A stretch of DNA of 64,000 nucleotides from Hoeflea algicola. Lineage in GTDB: Bacteria > Pseudomonadota > Alphaproteobacteria > Rhizobiales > Rhizobiaceae. Location: positions 1,240,001-1,304,000 of the forward strand of contig NZ_JAOVZR010000001.1 of NCBI RefSeq assembly GCF_026619415.1. The letters run 5' to 3'. A program made the position numbers and the translations under genes. Shown here piece after piece: positions 7,564 through 16,605 of this stretch. The notes beneath the pieces are model-generated. The model was not told the origin of the DNA. It was given only the letters and a program-made list of their open reading frames with translations, and searched no databases. Within the stretch, counting starts at the first letter, position 1. Each line of letters opens with the position of its first letter.

Positions 7564-8936
7564 TTACCCGTTGACAACGGCCTTCTGCTCGTCGCGGCCG
7601 CCCTTCATGCGTTCGGCGACGAGGAAGGCGAGTTCCAGCGCCTGGTCGGCGTTGAGACGCGGGTCGCAATGGGTGTGGTAGCGGTCCTGCAGATCCTCGC
7701 CGGTGAGCGCGCGGGCGCCGCCGGTGCATTCGGTGACGTTCTTGCCGGTCATTTCGATGTGGATGCCGCCGGGATGGGTGCCCTCGGCGCGGTGGATCTG
7801 GAAGAACGAATCCACTTCCGACAGGATCCGCTCGAACGGGCGGGTCTTGTAGGAGTTGAGCGTGATCGTGTTGCCATGCATCGGATCGCACGACCACACC
7901 ACCTTGCGGCCCTCGCGCTCGACGGCGCGGAGCAGCTTGGGCAGGTGATCGGCCACCTTGTCGTGACCAAAACGGGCGATCAGGGTGAGCCGGCCGGCCT
8001 CGTTGGTCGGGTTGAGAATGTCGATCAGGCTCAGCAGTTCATCGGGGTCGAGCGACGGGCCGCATTTGAGACCGATCGGGTTCTTGATGCCGCGGGCAAA
8101 TTCGACATGGGCGTGGTCGGTCTGCCGCGTCCGGTCACCAATCCAGATCATGTGGCCCGACGTGGCGTAGTATTCGCCCGAGGTGGAATCATTGCGGGTC
8201 ATGGCTTCTTCATAGCCAAGCAGCAAGGCTTCGTGGCTGGTGAAGAAATCGGTCTCGCGCAGATTGGACTGGTTGTCGGCGGTGATACCGATCGCCTTCA
8301 TGAAGTCCATGGTTTCGGAAATCCGGTCGGCGAGCTTGCGGTAGCGCTCGGCCTGCGGGCTATCCTTGACGAAGCCGAGCATCCACTGATGGACGTTGTC
8401 GAGATTGGCGTAACCGCCCTGGGCAAAGGCGCGCAGCAGGTTGAGCGTTGCCGCCGACTGCCGGTAGGCAGCAACCTGGCGCTCGGGATCGGGAACCCGC
8501 GAGCCCTCGTTGAAGTCGATGCCGTTGATGATGTCGCCACGGTAGCTCGGAAGCTCGATGCCGTCCTTCTTTTCGATGTTGGACGAACGCGGCTTGGCGA
8601 ACTGACCGGCAATGCGGCCGATCTTGACCACAGGCTGCTGGGCGCCAAAGGTAAGCACCACGGCCATCTGCAGGAACACGCGGAAGAAATCGCGGATATT
8701 GTCGGCTTCGTGCTCGGCGAAGCTCTCGGCGCAATCGCCACCCTGAAGCAGAAAGCCCCTGCCTTCGGAGACTTCGGCCAGCGCCGAGGTCAACCGGCGG
8801 GCCTCACCCGCAAATACCAAGGGGGAAACTTGGCCAGCCGCGCTTCGGTCGCCTTCAGCGCCTCTGCATCCGGATAATCCGGGACCTGCTGGATCGGTTT
8901 GTTGCGCCAGCTTGATGGGGTCCAGTTCTGTGCCAT
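7564..8936 (-). CDS. aroG: Class II DAHP synthase, frameshifted at 8821-8825
   Basis: 3-deoxy-D-arabino-heptulosonate-7-phosphate synthase condenses PEP and erythrose 4-phosphate, the first step of the shikimate pathway. This is the plant/class II type: [21 protein letters not shown], a conserved [14 protein letters not shown] block, [25 protein letters not shown] and the C-terminal [14 protein letters not shown] are all present. The N-terminus [20 protein letters not shown] starts at 8936 in one frame; the rest, from PLVFAG onward, is in another. The break is a run of five Gs at 8821-8825 that must be six to restore the usual KFPPLVF. The joined product would be about 457 aa, normal for the family. 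A homopolymer miscount is the likely cause. The gene name is by family; aroF or aroH would be equivalent. Confidence 0.9.
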
Positions 8937-9135
8937 GTCGTTCACCGTGTTGAGGCAGGCAACGCGCCCGCGGATTCAGCGTCTGCACCTGTCAATCAAG
9001 AGTGAATTGAACAAGGCGCAGGCGCAATTTGATAATGCGGCGGCAGCGAATACACCAGATCTGGCGCACGCTGCCATAGCGTTTCGCACGGGCTTATAGC
9101 GGTAGTTTGGCGCGCTGCAAACCCGAAGCGGCGAA

Positions 9136-9831
9136 TCAGTCGTCTGACAGCACCTGCCCGCGCATGGACTGACCTATCGGCCTCTGCCCCAGCGCCGCGT
9201 CGAACAGGTCGATTTCCCGCGCCGACAGCTGCACCGAGCGCGGATACAGCGGCGCATGCCGGTCCTCGTGGATCGGCGTGTAAAAATCGTCGGTCTCGGC
9301 CACGAAACGCATCAACCCGTCCTCGCCGAACTCGGTGCAAAAACCCTGCATCACCGCATCGAGATAGGACCGCAGGATCGGCGTGGCGCCTTCAGCCGAC
9401 GGCAACTCGCTGCGCGCCTCGTAGACATGCAACGTACAGCCGATATCGGGCGCGGAGCCATAGAATTCAAGATCGCCGGGGCCGATGTCGCGCCGGTGAT
9501 AGTGGCGCTCGCGGGCATCGACTGCCGGCAGATTGGCGCGCAGATCAATCACCAGCAGCCCGTCGATGGCAGCCTGCGGCGCGCGATGCGCGGTCAGCAG
9601 CGCCGGGGTGAAGGCTTTGCCAGCCCCGCCGCCAATTGCCGGGTCGGCGCCGGGAACCGCCGCATGTGCCATCACCGGCTGCGGCCGCCAGGTTCGCCGC
9701 CAGCCGTTGAGCCGGGCGGGAAAGGCCGCGACAATTTCAGTTCTGAGCGTGGCGCGGTTGACCAGCGAGCCATAGCCGAAATAGCCGACGAGTTCACCTG
9801 CATCGGCCAGATACCTCAAATCCTTGATCAC
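9136..9831 (-). CDS. Gamma-glutamylcyclotransferase-fold protein
   Basis: A 231-residue protein with the GGCT/AIG2-like fold. The signature YFGYGSLVN near residue 17 is the substrate-loop motif (YGSLxN) that opens this fold. A likely catalytic acid lies in the central region (VDARERHYHRRDI, where the family has a Glu after an Arg). Members with proven activity release 5-oxoproline from gamma-glutamyl compounds, but many are uncharacterised. It is longer than minimal GGCT proteins, with a C-terminal extension (about residues 150-231). It is monocistronic and divergent from the aldehyde dehydrogenase. The specific substrate is unknown. Confidence 0.72.
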   Translation of the reverse strand: MIKDLRYLADAGELVGYFGYGSLVNRATLRTEIVAAFPARLNGWRRTWRPQPVMAHAAVPGADPAIGGGAGKAFTPALLTAHRAPQAAIDGLLVIDLRANLPAVDARERHYHRRDIGPGDLEFYGSAPDIGCTLHVYEARSELPSAEGATPILRSYLDAVMQGFCTEFGEDGLMRFVAETDDFYTPIHEDRHAPLYPRSVQLSAREIDLFDAALGQRPIGQSMRGQVLSDD

Positions 9832-9975
9832 TTATTCTGCCTGCACTGTTTGCGCCGCCGCCGCGACCGCCGGCCAATCATGTTGGCTGGCGTCGAAGCT
9901 GTTCACAGGCGCGCTGTTTCGTTAAAGATGGATCATACAGAACGACGGCCTTACCATCAAATCCGGGCACCCCAT

Positions 9976-11346
9976 ATGACCCATCCTTCCGACAGCGTCG
10001 CCAAGCTCCGCGCCACATTCCAGACCCACAAGACAAGACCGCCGGAATGGCGGCGCACGCAGTTGCTTCGCCTCAAGGCCATGGTCGAGGACAATGAAAG
10101 CGCCATTGATGCTGCGCTGCACGCCGATCTCGGCAAATCCGGCTTTGAGGCACGAATGACGGAAACCGGCACGGTGCTCTCGGAAATCCGCCATGCGCTT
10201 TCGCATCTGAAAGGGTGGATGCGGCCGCGTAGGGTCTCCACACCGCTGGCCGCCCAGCCCGGGCACAGCCGCATCAGGCCGGAGCCGCTGGGCGTGGTGC
10301 TGATCATCGCGCCGTGGAACTATCCGGTCTACCTCACGCTGATGCCGCTGATCGGGGCGATTGCCGCGGGCAATTGTGCGGTTTTGAAACCGTCGGAGAT
10401 CTCGGCCCACACGTCGGCGCTGCTGGCCCGGCTGATCCCCGCCTACATGGATGGGGAAGCAATTTGCGTGGTCGAAGGTGACGCCGACACCTCGACCGCG
10501 CTGCTGGTCGAGCGTTTTGACCATATCTTCTTCACCGGCAGCGAGAACATCGGCAGGATCGTCATGACCGCCGCTGCCAGACATCTGACCCCGGTAACAC
10601 TTGAGCTGAGTGGCAAGAGCCCCTGCATCATCCATCCTGATTGCAATCTCGAACTCGCCGCCAGACGGGTGGTCTGGGGCAAGTTCCTCAATGCCGGCCA
10701 GACCTGCGTCGCCCCCGATTACCTGCTGGTGCATGACCAGATGCCCGACGCATTCGTCGCACACCTGAAAACAGCGATCACAGCGTTTTTCGGAGATGAC
10801 CCGAAGACCAGCCCGGATTATGCGCGGCTGGTCAGCGATCGCCATTTCGACCGGGTTGAAGCCATGATGCCCGGCGGCACCATTGCCACGGGTGGCCAGA
10901 CCGACCGGGCCACACGTTACATTGCGCCGACCATCCTGACCGGGGTCGATGCGGAAGCGGCCCTCATGCGCGAAGAAATCTTCGGGCCGCTGCTGCCGAT
11001 CGTGCCCTATCGCACGATCGAAGACGCAATTGACTTCATCAACGCCCGCCCCAAGCCGCTGTCGCTGTATCTGTTTTCAAATTCCCGACAGATCCGCGAT
11101 CAGGTGTTGGATCTGACCAGCTCGGGCGGGGTCTGCATCAATGATGTGGTGATGCATCTGGCGGTGCCCGGCTTGCCGTTCGGCGGCGTCGGCACCAGCG
11201 GAATGGGCGCCTATCACGGCCGCACCTCGTTCGACACCTTCTCCCATGCCAAGGCGATCCTGACCAAGTCCGAATATTTTGATGTACCGCTGCGCTATCC
11301 GCCGTTTTCCAAAGCCAAACTGCGCTGGCTCAAATGGCTGCAGTAG
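9976..11346 (+). CDS. Aldehyde dehydrogenase family protein (class 3-like)
   Basis: A 456-residue NAD(P)-dependent aldehyde dehydrogenase of the short, class 3 / coniferyl- or fatty-aldehyde type. Landmarks are the nucleotide-binding APWNYPVYLTLMP, KPSEISAHTS, the FFTGSENIGR turn, the general base Glu in LELSGKSP, the catalytic Cys in NAGQTCVAPDY, EIFGPLLPIV, and the GMGAYHGRTSFDTFSH tail shared by class 3 enzymes. Substrates are probably medium- to long-chain or aromatic aldehydes, but the sequence does not decide. The ATG at 9976 gives the usual start; an in-frame ATG at 9928 would add 16 residues. The frame stays open far upstream, overlapping the opposite-strand gene, which is not meaningful. 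Confidence 0.88.
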   Translation: MTHPSDSVAKLRATFQTHKTRPPEWRRTQLLRLKAMVEDNESAIDAALHADLGKSGFEARMTETGTVLSEIRHALSHLKGWMRPRRVSTPLAAQPGHSRIRPEPLGVVLIIAPWNYPVYLTLMPLIGAIAAGNCAVLKPSEISAHTSALLARLIPAYMDGEAICVVEGDADTSTALLVERFDHIFFTGSENIGRIVMTAAARHLTPVTLELSGKSPCIIHPDCNLELAARRVVWGKFLNAGQTCVAPDYLLVHDQMPDAFVAHLKTAITAFFGDDPKTSPDYARLVSDRHFDRVEAMMPGGTIATGGQTDRATRYIAPTILTGVDAEAALMREEIFGPLLPIVPYRTIEDAIDFINARPKPLSLYLFSNSRQIRDQVLDLTSSGGVCINDVVMHLAVPGLPFGGVGTSGMGAYHGRTSFDTFSHAKAILTKSEYFDVPLRYPPFSKAKLRWLKWLQ

Positions 11347-11466
11347 CCAATTCGGTGCAGTTGAACGGGACGGCGGCAATATATGCGCGGGTTATGATAT
11401 ACATCAATGCTCCCCGTCGGGCTTTGGCTATCAATAGGGCACAACCCGATCAGCGGAGCACAACCC

Positions 11467-12090
11467 ATGTCCCAGTCAGCCTATCAGAACACCACCGAAG
11501 CCGTTGGCGTCTTTCACAGCGCAGAGGATCTGCAGGCAGCGGTCGATGACCTGTTGAGCCAGGGCTTCAACCGCATGGATTTGAGCATTCTGGCGTCCGA
11601 AACCGCCATCGAAGAAAAGCTGCATGAATCCTATATCCCCGCCCGCGAGCTTGAAGACCGGGTCGCGGTGCCGACCACGGCCTTTGTCGCAACCGAAACC
11701 ATCGGCGATGCGATGGGCGCGGTGATCGGCGTTCTGGTCTATGTGCCGGCGATGATCGGGGCTGCGGCAGTGGTTGCCTCAGGTGGCGCGCTGGCGGCAG
11801 CGGTAGCCGCAACATTAATCGCCGGCGGCGTCGGTGGATCAGTCGGCGCGGTCATAGCGCACCTGATCGGCAAGGCCCATGCCGACGAGATCGAGAAACA
11901 TCTGCTGGCAGGCGGATTGCTGCTCTGGGTTCGCACCCGCGATGAGCAACACGAGGAGCGCGCGTTGGCCATTCTCGCCGGTCACAATGCCGAGGGCGTG
12001 CACCTGCATACCCTGCCCTCGCTGGTGGGCACAGGCACCAGCGCCGTGATCGAAGACGTTGTGGACGTCAGCGCCGCCGATTGCGAGTGA
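11467..12090 (+). CDS. Hypothetical membrane protein with glycine-rich central segment
   Basis: A 207-residue protein whose N-terminal part (about 1-70) is a compact soluble region (AVGVFHSAEDLQAAVDDLLSQGF) like those of general-stress proteins that sense or bind through a ferredoxin-like fold. The middle (about 78-140) is a long Ala/Gly/Val-rich hydrophobic hairpin with glycine-zipper spacing. The C-terminal 60 residues are again soluble (LLLWVRTRDEQHEERALAIL). It is likely an inner-membrane protein of unknown function, loosely similar to the GSP17M/YflT stress family. The ATG at 11467 follows GGAG at a suitable distance. It lies 8 bp upstream of trxC, so the two are probably one operon and perhaps share a stress role. 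Confidence 0.65.
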   Translation: MSQSAYQNTTEAVGVFHSAEDLQAAVDDLLSQGFNRMDLSILASETAIEEKLHESYIPARELEDRVAVPTTAFVATETIGDAMGAVIGVLVYVPAMIGAAAVVASGGALAAAVAATLIAGGVGGSVGAVIAHLIGKAHADEIEKHLLAGGLLLWVRTRDEQHEERALAILAGHNAEGVHLHTLPSLVGTGTSAVIEDVVDVSAADCE

Positions 12091-12097
12091 AGCTACC

Positions 12098-12538
12098 ATG
12101 ACAGACAAGATCCACATCGTTTGCCCCGCCTGCCAAGCCATCAACCGTATCCCTGAAGACAGGCTTGGCGCCAAGCTCACCTGCGGGGCTTGCAAGGCAG
12201 CGCTGTTTCCCGCCGCGCCGTTCGATATCGACGAGATGAAACTCAACAAGCATCTGAAGAACGATCAGGTGCCGCTGCTGGTCGATTTCTGGGCGCCCTG
12301 GTGCGGGCCGTGCAAGATGATGGGGCCGATGTTTGCGCAAGCGGCGAACGAGATGTCGCCAAAGGTGCGTTTTGCCAAGCTCGATACCGAGCAGCATCAA
12401 AACGTCGGCGCCCGCTTCCAGATCCGCGGCATTCCGCTGATCATCCTGTTCGACAAGGGCAAGGAGGTGGCCCGCCAGGCCGGCGCGATGGACGCCAGAG
12501 GCATTGTGGGCTGGGTGAAACAGAATTTGAAAGGCTGA
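12098..12538 (+). CDS. trxC: Thioredoxin 2 (TrxC)
   Basis: A 146-residue thioredoxin of the TrxC type, a cytosolic disulfide reductase. An N-terminal zinc ribbon is formed by Cys9/Cys12 (CPAC) and Cys29/Cys32 (CGAC). The thioredoxin domain carries the redox-active WCGPC (Cys69/Cys72) and the cis-proline of RGIPLII. The extra zinc domain separates TrxC from TrxA and is linked to oxidative-stress responses in E. coli, where OxyR controls it; no OxyR site is asserted here. The start at 12098 matches the usual MxxKIHIVCPxC opening. The preceding membrane protein ends 7 bases upstream. The gene is convergent with the GH19-like gene. Confidence 0.93.
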   Translation: MTDKIHIVCPACQAINRIPEDRLGAKLTCGACKAALFPAAPFDIDEMKLNKHLKNDQVPLLVDFWAPWCGPCKMMGPMFAQAANEMSPKVRFAKLDTEQHQNVGARFQIRGIPLIILFDKGKEVARQAGAMDARGIVGWVKQNLKG

Positions 12539-12602
12539 CCCGCGCAGGGCGCGGCAACGGTGCTGGAGCGCATGAATCAACACATCAACGAGATGAATCA
12601 GA

Positions 12603-13364
12603 CTACCCACGCCCGCCCGCAAGCCTTTGAAAATATAATGCTATCCGTGTAAAATGCGTGCGCCTTTCCGGCGACGGCCAGTCGACTGGCCCCTGCGGCG
12701 GTCCAAAGTCAATATCGGCGCCAGCGGTTTTTAAGGCGGCCTCGAAGATCTGGCAATTGCGGGCGATTTCCGCGCCGATCAGCCCGGCGTCACCGTTGAC
12801 GATATCGCGCGCCGCAGCATAATCGAGCCCATCAGCGGTGCAGAAATCACCCAGTTTACAGGGCCGGAACCAGCCTTCGATCATGCCGGAAAACGCCACA
12901 TGGGCGGAAACCACCGGATCGAGAATCAGGTCGTAATCCTCAGCCAGACCGACGCTGACGCCAAAGCGCTGTCTGAGCTTTTCCTCGGCGTTGACGTAAT
13001 TGCGCCGGTGTGTGAGCTGGATGTCGCCACCGCCGACCGGGTGACGTCCGGTCTCGTCGGTGAGCCAGTAAGGTGATTTGACCCAGCTCAGCCGGCCCGC
13101 GTCAAACGCCTTCTGCAGCCGTTCGGCGGACGTGGCGCGGTCGGGTGCAAACGCCTCGAGCACCGGCTCCATGCGGCCGCCGGTCTCGCGATGGATCTGG
13201 CCGAGCGCGGCAGCCAGATAGGTGACGGGATGATCGGCAGCATACCACCTGGCCCAGACATCGAGTTTGACCTCCAGCCCTGCCCGCTGAGCCGCCGTCA
13301 TGCCGCCGGCAAACAGCCGCGGATCGGTCTCGGTCAGATAAGTGAAAAAGGCCTGGCGGTTCAA
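12603..13364 (-). CDS. GH19-like lysozyme/chitinase (endolysin-type)
   Basis: A 253-residue protein resembling the catalytic region of glycoside hydrolase family 19 and related phage endolysins, which cut chitin or peptidoglycan. The likely catalytic Glu is in IHRETGGRM (Glu60). The family's substrate-cleft motif appears as GGGDIQLTHRRNYVNAEEKL, close to the usual G-D-x-Q-L-T-x-R-x-N-Y. No signal peptide, transmembrane segment or cell-wall-binding domain is seen, so export would need a holin or another route. No phage structural genes are nearby, so it may be a domesticated lysin, a gene-transfer-agent relative or a lone remnant. It ends close to trxC (convergent) and lies upstream of nothing obviously related. 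Confidence 0.72.
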   Translation of the reverse strand: MNRQAFFTYLTETDPRLFAGGMTAAQRAGLEVKLDVWARWYAADHPVTYLAAALGQIHRETGGRMEPVLEAFAPDRATSAERLQKAFDAGRLSWVKSPYWLTDETGRHPVGGGDIQLTHRRNYVNAEEKLRQRFGVSVGLAEDYDLILDPVVSAHVAFSGMIEGWFRPCKLGDFCTADGLDYAAARDIVNGDAGLIGAEIARNCQIFEAALKTAGADIDFGPPQGPVDWPSPERRTHFTRIALYFQRLAGGRG

Positions 13365-13381
13365 TCAGCTCTCCCCGGGCC

Positions 13382-14770
13382 TCAGACCCGTTCGCCAGCC
13401 TTTACCAGATAGCTCGGCTTGTACATCGTCACCAGCTCTTCCGATGCAGTGGGATGGACCGCCATGGTGCGGTCAAAATCATCCTTGGTGCAGCCGGCCT
13501 TCAGCGCTATGCCGAGCGTCTGCGCCATTTCGCCGGCCTCGTGGCCGAGAATGTGCAGACCCAACACCTTGCGGTCGGCGGCGTTGACGATCATTTTCAT
13601 GATGGTCTTTTCCGAGCGGCCCGACAGCGTCGCCTTCATCGGCCGGAATTCGGCGCGGTAGATTTCCAGCTCGTCATATTTTTTCGCTGCCGCTTCTTCC
13701 GAAAGTCCGACCGTGCCGATTTCCGGCTGCGAAAATACCGCGGTCGGGATCAGGTCGTGATCGGGTGAAGACGGGTTATCGCGGTAAAGCGTATCGATCA
13801 GGCACATTGCCTCGTGGATCGCCACCGGGGTGAGTTGCACCCGGTCGGTGACATCGCCGACTGCGTAGATGCTCTCGACATTGGTGCGCGAGAACTCGTC
13901 GACCTTGATCTCGCCCTTCTGTCCCGTCTCGACGCCCGCTGCCTTCAGCCCGAGGCTATCTGTGTTGGGATCACGTCCGAGCGCCAGCATCACCTGATCA
14001 GTGACAAGCGTCTTGCCGGCCGAGGTATGCGCGAGAAGTCGGCCATCGGCGCCGCGTTCGATCTTCTCGAATATTTCGTGGCAGAGAATACGAATGCCCT
14101 TCTCTTCCATCGCCGCATGCAGGCCGCGGCGCATGTCCTGGTCAAACCGCGAGAGGATCTCCTTGCCGCGGTAGATCAGCGTGGTGTCGACGCCCATACC
14201 ATGGAAAATATTGGCGAATTCCACAGCGATATAGCCGCCACCGGCGATCACGATCGCCTCGGGCAGAGTTTCGAGATGAAAGGCTTCGTTGGAACTGATG
14301 CACAATTCATGGCCCGGCAGCGAGGCGTGCGGGTTGGGCGTGCCGCCGACGGCGATCAGGATATGTTCCGCGGTAATGGTCTTGCCTGTGGATTTGATCA
14401 GCACCGAATGCGGTCCGGTAAGTTCGGCGCGCGAGGCGATGATCTCGGCGCCGGCATTTTCCAGCCCGTGGCGGTACAGCCCTTCCAACCGGTCAATTTC
14501 CCGGTCCTTGTTGGCAATCAGCGTCGGCCAATCGAAGCTCGATGCCCCGACCGTCCAGCCAAAACCACGGGCATCCTCGAAATGCTCGGAATATTGCGAC
14601 GCATAAACAAACAGTTTCTTGGGCACGCAGCCGCGGATCACGCAGGTGCCGCCAAAACGGTATTCTTCGGCGATTGCCACCTTCTTGCCCAGCCCTGCGG
14701 CCAGCCGCGCGGCGCGCACGCCGCCAGAGCCGCCACCAATGACAAACAGGTCATATTCAAAGTCGCTCAT
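13382..14770 (-). CDS. gor: Glutathione-disulfide reductase
   Basis: A 462-residue class I pyridine nucleotide-disulfide oxidoreductase that reduces oxidised glutathione with NADPH. The FAD site is IGGGSGGVRAAR at the N-terminus, the redox disulfide is in GGTCVIRGCVPKK, the NAD(P) site is VIAGGGYIAVEFAN, and the catalytic His-Glu pair is in the C-terminal MAVHPTASEELVT. The ATG at 14770 (MSDFEYDLFVIGGG) is the standard start; a frame open to 14824 is not needed. It sits in the conserved block gor-DUF2059-rpiA, although a good terminator between DUF2059 and gor suggests separate transcripts. Confidence 0.94.
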   Translation of the reverse strand: MSDFEYDLFVIGGGSGGVRAARLAAGLGKKVAIAEEYRFGGTCVIRGCVPKKLFVYASQYSEHFEDARGFGWTVGASSFDWPTLIANKDREIDRLEGLYRHGLENAGAEIIASRAELTGPHSVLIKSTGKTITAEHILIAVGGTPNPHASLPGHELCISSNEAFHLETLPEAIVIAGGGYIAVEFANIFHGMGVDTTLIYRGKEILSRFDQDMRRGLHAAMEEKGIRILCHEIFEKIERGADGRLLAHTSAGKTLVTDQVMLALGRDPNTDSLGLKAAGVETGQKGEIKVDEFSRTNVESIYAVGDVTDRVQLTPVAIHEAMCLIDTLYRDNPSSPDHDLIPTAVFSQPEIGTVGLSEEAAAKKYDELEIYRAEFRPMKATLSGRSEKTIMKMIVNAADRKVLGLHILGHEAGEMAQTLGIALKAGCTKDDFDRTMAVHPTASEELVTMYKPSYLVKAGERV

Positions 14771-14880
14771 CGGGGCATCCTTCCGGCATCTTCGTTTGGG
14801 GCAATCTGGTACAGCGCCGCGCATTCAATCGGATGCGCAACACCGTCGGCACATACGATCCTTGTAATCATGCGCGGCTA

Positions 14881-14910
14881 AAATAAAAGCCCGGGAACGA
14901 TCCCGGGCTT
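14881..14910 (-). terminator. Rho-independent terminator after the DUF2059 gene
   Basis: On the minus strand the stem AAGCCCGGGA / TCCCGGGCTT (14901-14910 with 14887-14896, loop TCGT) is followed by TTTTATTT. It ends the rpiA-DUF2059 transcript upstream of gor. Confidence 0.85.
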
Positions 14911-14996
14911 CCGATTACGAGCCTCTACACGGCATTGTGAAAGCCGCGGACTGACAATTCAGCCCTGTTCTTGACCATTGGTCGGCCAGATCAAAG

Positions 14997-15527
14997 CTAT
15001 TCGACTTCCACCTTCGGCCGTGCGCCAATGGTTGCCTGCAGCGACTTGTTGACGTTTTCAGCCAGATCGCGGGCGATCCCGGAGGACCAGATTTCTGCCG
15101 ACTTGATCAGTTCGCGGGTGACCAGCGGGCCGTTGTCAATCAGCTTCTTGCCGGGAGGAGAGGTGTAGAAATCGGCAATTGCGGTCAGCTCTTCCTGGGT
15201 GAAGGCCTTGGCGTAGATCTGCGCGGCTTCACGTTCCAGATCGCCCCGGCGCGGCACGATCTTCAGCGCTTCCTCGTCAATCGTGGTGCTGATGACTTCC
15301 TGCAGGTCGGCATTGGCGCGAATCAGCGAGGTTTTCAGCTGCTCGGCGGCGGCCGGGATGATGGCATCGAACTGGTCGGTCGAGCCGAGCGCTGTGATGG
15401 CTGAGCGGGCGGCGGCCAGATGCGCGTCGGTGATGTCCTGTGCCGAGGCCGAATGGCCTGCAACAACGAGGCTCGACGCCACGATCATGCCCGCGCCAAA
15501 ACGTTTGAGACCGGTGTAGATGGTCAT
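14997..15527 (-). CDS. DUF2059 domain secreted protein
   Basis: A 176-residue protein with a signal peptide (cleaved after GHSASA, about residue 29) and a DUF2059 domain. The domain's hallmark is the C-terminal TQEELTAIADFYTSPPGKKL, shared across the family. It is probably periplasmic, and its function is unknown. The ATG at 15527 is preceded by AGGAG at 11 bases; a GTG at 15539 overlaps that ribosome binding site and is less likely. It lies just downstream of rpiA with an 18-bp gap, so the two are one operon ended by the terminator at 14881-14910. The rpiA-DUF2059-gor order is conserved in rhizobia as I remember it. Confidence 0.85.
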   Translation of the reverse strand: MTIYTGLKRFGAGMIVASSLVVAGHSASAQDITDAHLAAARSAITALGSTDQFDAIIPAAAEQLKTSLIRANADLQEVISTTIDEEALKIVPRRGDLEREAAQIYAKAFTQEELTAIADFYTSPPGKKLIDNGPLVTRELIKSAEIWSSGIARDLAENVNKSLQATIGARPKVEVE

Positions 15528-15545
15528 GTTCGGTTTCACTCCTGT

Positions 15546-16244
15546 TTAATTCTGTGCAAGCAATGTGCGCGCGCCATTTTGCGAGGCGATGATCGCGGCA
15601 TTTGCCATGTTGAGAAACAATCCGTGTTCAACCACGCCGGCAATCGCAGCGAGCCCGTTTGCGAGGGCTTCTGCATCCGGAATGCGGCCAAATGATGCGT
15701 CGAGGATGAAATGGTTGCCATCGGTGAGATAGGCTCCATCTTTCTCAAGCCGCAGCGCAATCTCGCCGCTCAGACCCAGCCGCGAAGCCAGGCGTTCCAC
15801 CGCGATCCGGGTCGCCGCAACGCCGAACTGCGCCACCTCGATGGGCAGCGGAAAACGGCCAAGCATATCGACCAGCTTGGACTCGTCGGCAATGACGATC
15901 ATCCGCGATGAGGCCGAGGCGACGATCTTTTCGCGCAACAGCGCGCCGCCACCACCCTTGATCAGCCGCAACGCGCCATCAACTTCGTCGGCGCCGTCAA
16001 TGGTCAGGTCGAGTTCGGGCAGGTCATCCAGCGAATAGAGCGGTACACCGAGCTCCATGCACAGCCGCGCCGTGCGCTCGGATGTCGGAACACCCTGGAT
16101 CTTGAACCCGTCGGCGACCTTTTCAGCCAGCAAGCGAACGAATTCATCTGCCGTTGAACCGGTGCCAATGCCCAGTCGCATCCCGTCCTCGACATGCTCT
16201 AGAGCTGCCTGTGCTGCTGCGATCTTGAGTTGTCGGGCGTCCAT
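15546..16244 (-). CDS. rpiA: Ribose-5-phosphate isomerase A
   Basis: A 232-residue enzyme interconverting ribose 5-phosphate and ribulose 5-phosphate in the pentose phosphate pathway. Conserved blocks are all present: [16 protein letters not shown] (phosphate loop), [11 protein letters not shown] (catalytic Asp), [16 protein letters not shown] (catalytic Glu and Lys) and the C-terminal [13 protein letters not shown]. Length and start ([18 protein letters not shown]) are normal. It heads an operon with the DUF2059 gene and is divergent from gph across a 361-bp gap. Confidence 0.95.
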   Translation of the reverse strand: MDARQLKIAAAQAALEHVEDGMRLGIGTGSTADEFVRLLAEKVADGFKIQGVPTSERTARLCMELGVPLYSLDDLPELDLTIDGADEVDGALRLIKGGGGALLREKIVASASSRMIVIADESKLVDMLGRFPLPIEVAQFGVAATRIAVERLASRLGLSGEIALRLEKDGAYLTDGNHFILDASFGRIPDAEALANGLAAIAGVVEHGLFLNMANAAIIASQNGARTLLAQN

Positions 16245-16605
16245 GCCATTCTGCCATTGCTGTTGCTACCGGCTCGCCTGTTAGCATGTAAGCTGCGGCA
16301 GGCAAAGCCCGACATCGGCAGCAGCCATCACAGGGGTGCGCAACGCACCCGCCGGACCGGGCATCTAGAGCGGCATATGCACGCCGCAAGATCCCTCCGA
16401 TTGCCGATTGCCAGCTTGCCTGTTATGGCTCGCACCCGGCCGGAAAGCAGCCGGGCAACGGTGCTGATCGGTGCGGATGCCCCCATTACCGGGCAAGCCG
16501 CTTCCACCTCTGCAGCAATCGGGCCCGCAACCGTTGAAATCGGCCGACAAACACCCCCGGCACGCCACTGCCAAAACAATCCGCCGGGCAAGACAGGAAT
16601 TTCGC
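16245..16605. other. Divergent rpiA-gph intergenic region
   Basis: No credible gene lies in these 361 bp. A short perfect hairpin, GGGTGCG-CAA-CGCACCC, is at 16335-16351. The region must hold promoters for both rpiA and gph, but I could not pick out convincing -35/-10 pairs. Confidence 0.5.

Noticed and set aside
9256..9975. Long upstream extension of the aldehyde dehydrogenase frame
   Set aside because: It overlaps the cyclotransferase gene on the other strand and gives about 240 residues unlike any aldehyde dehydrogenase; the family start is at 9976 (or 9928).
14887..14910. Hairpin as an upstream regulatory element of gor
   Set aside because: On the minus strand it is followed by a T-rich stretch and lies after the DUF2059 stop, so it is better read as that gene's terminator.
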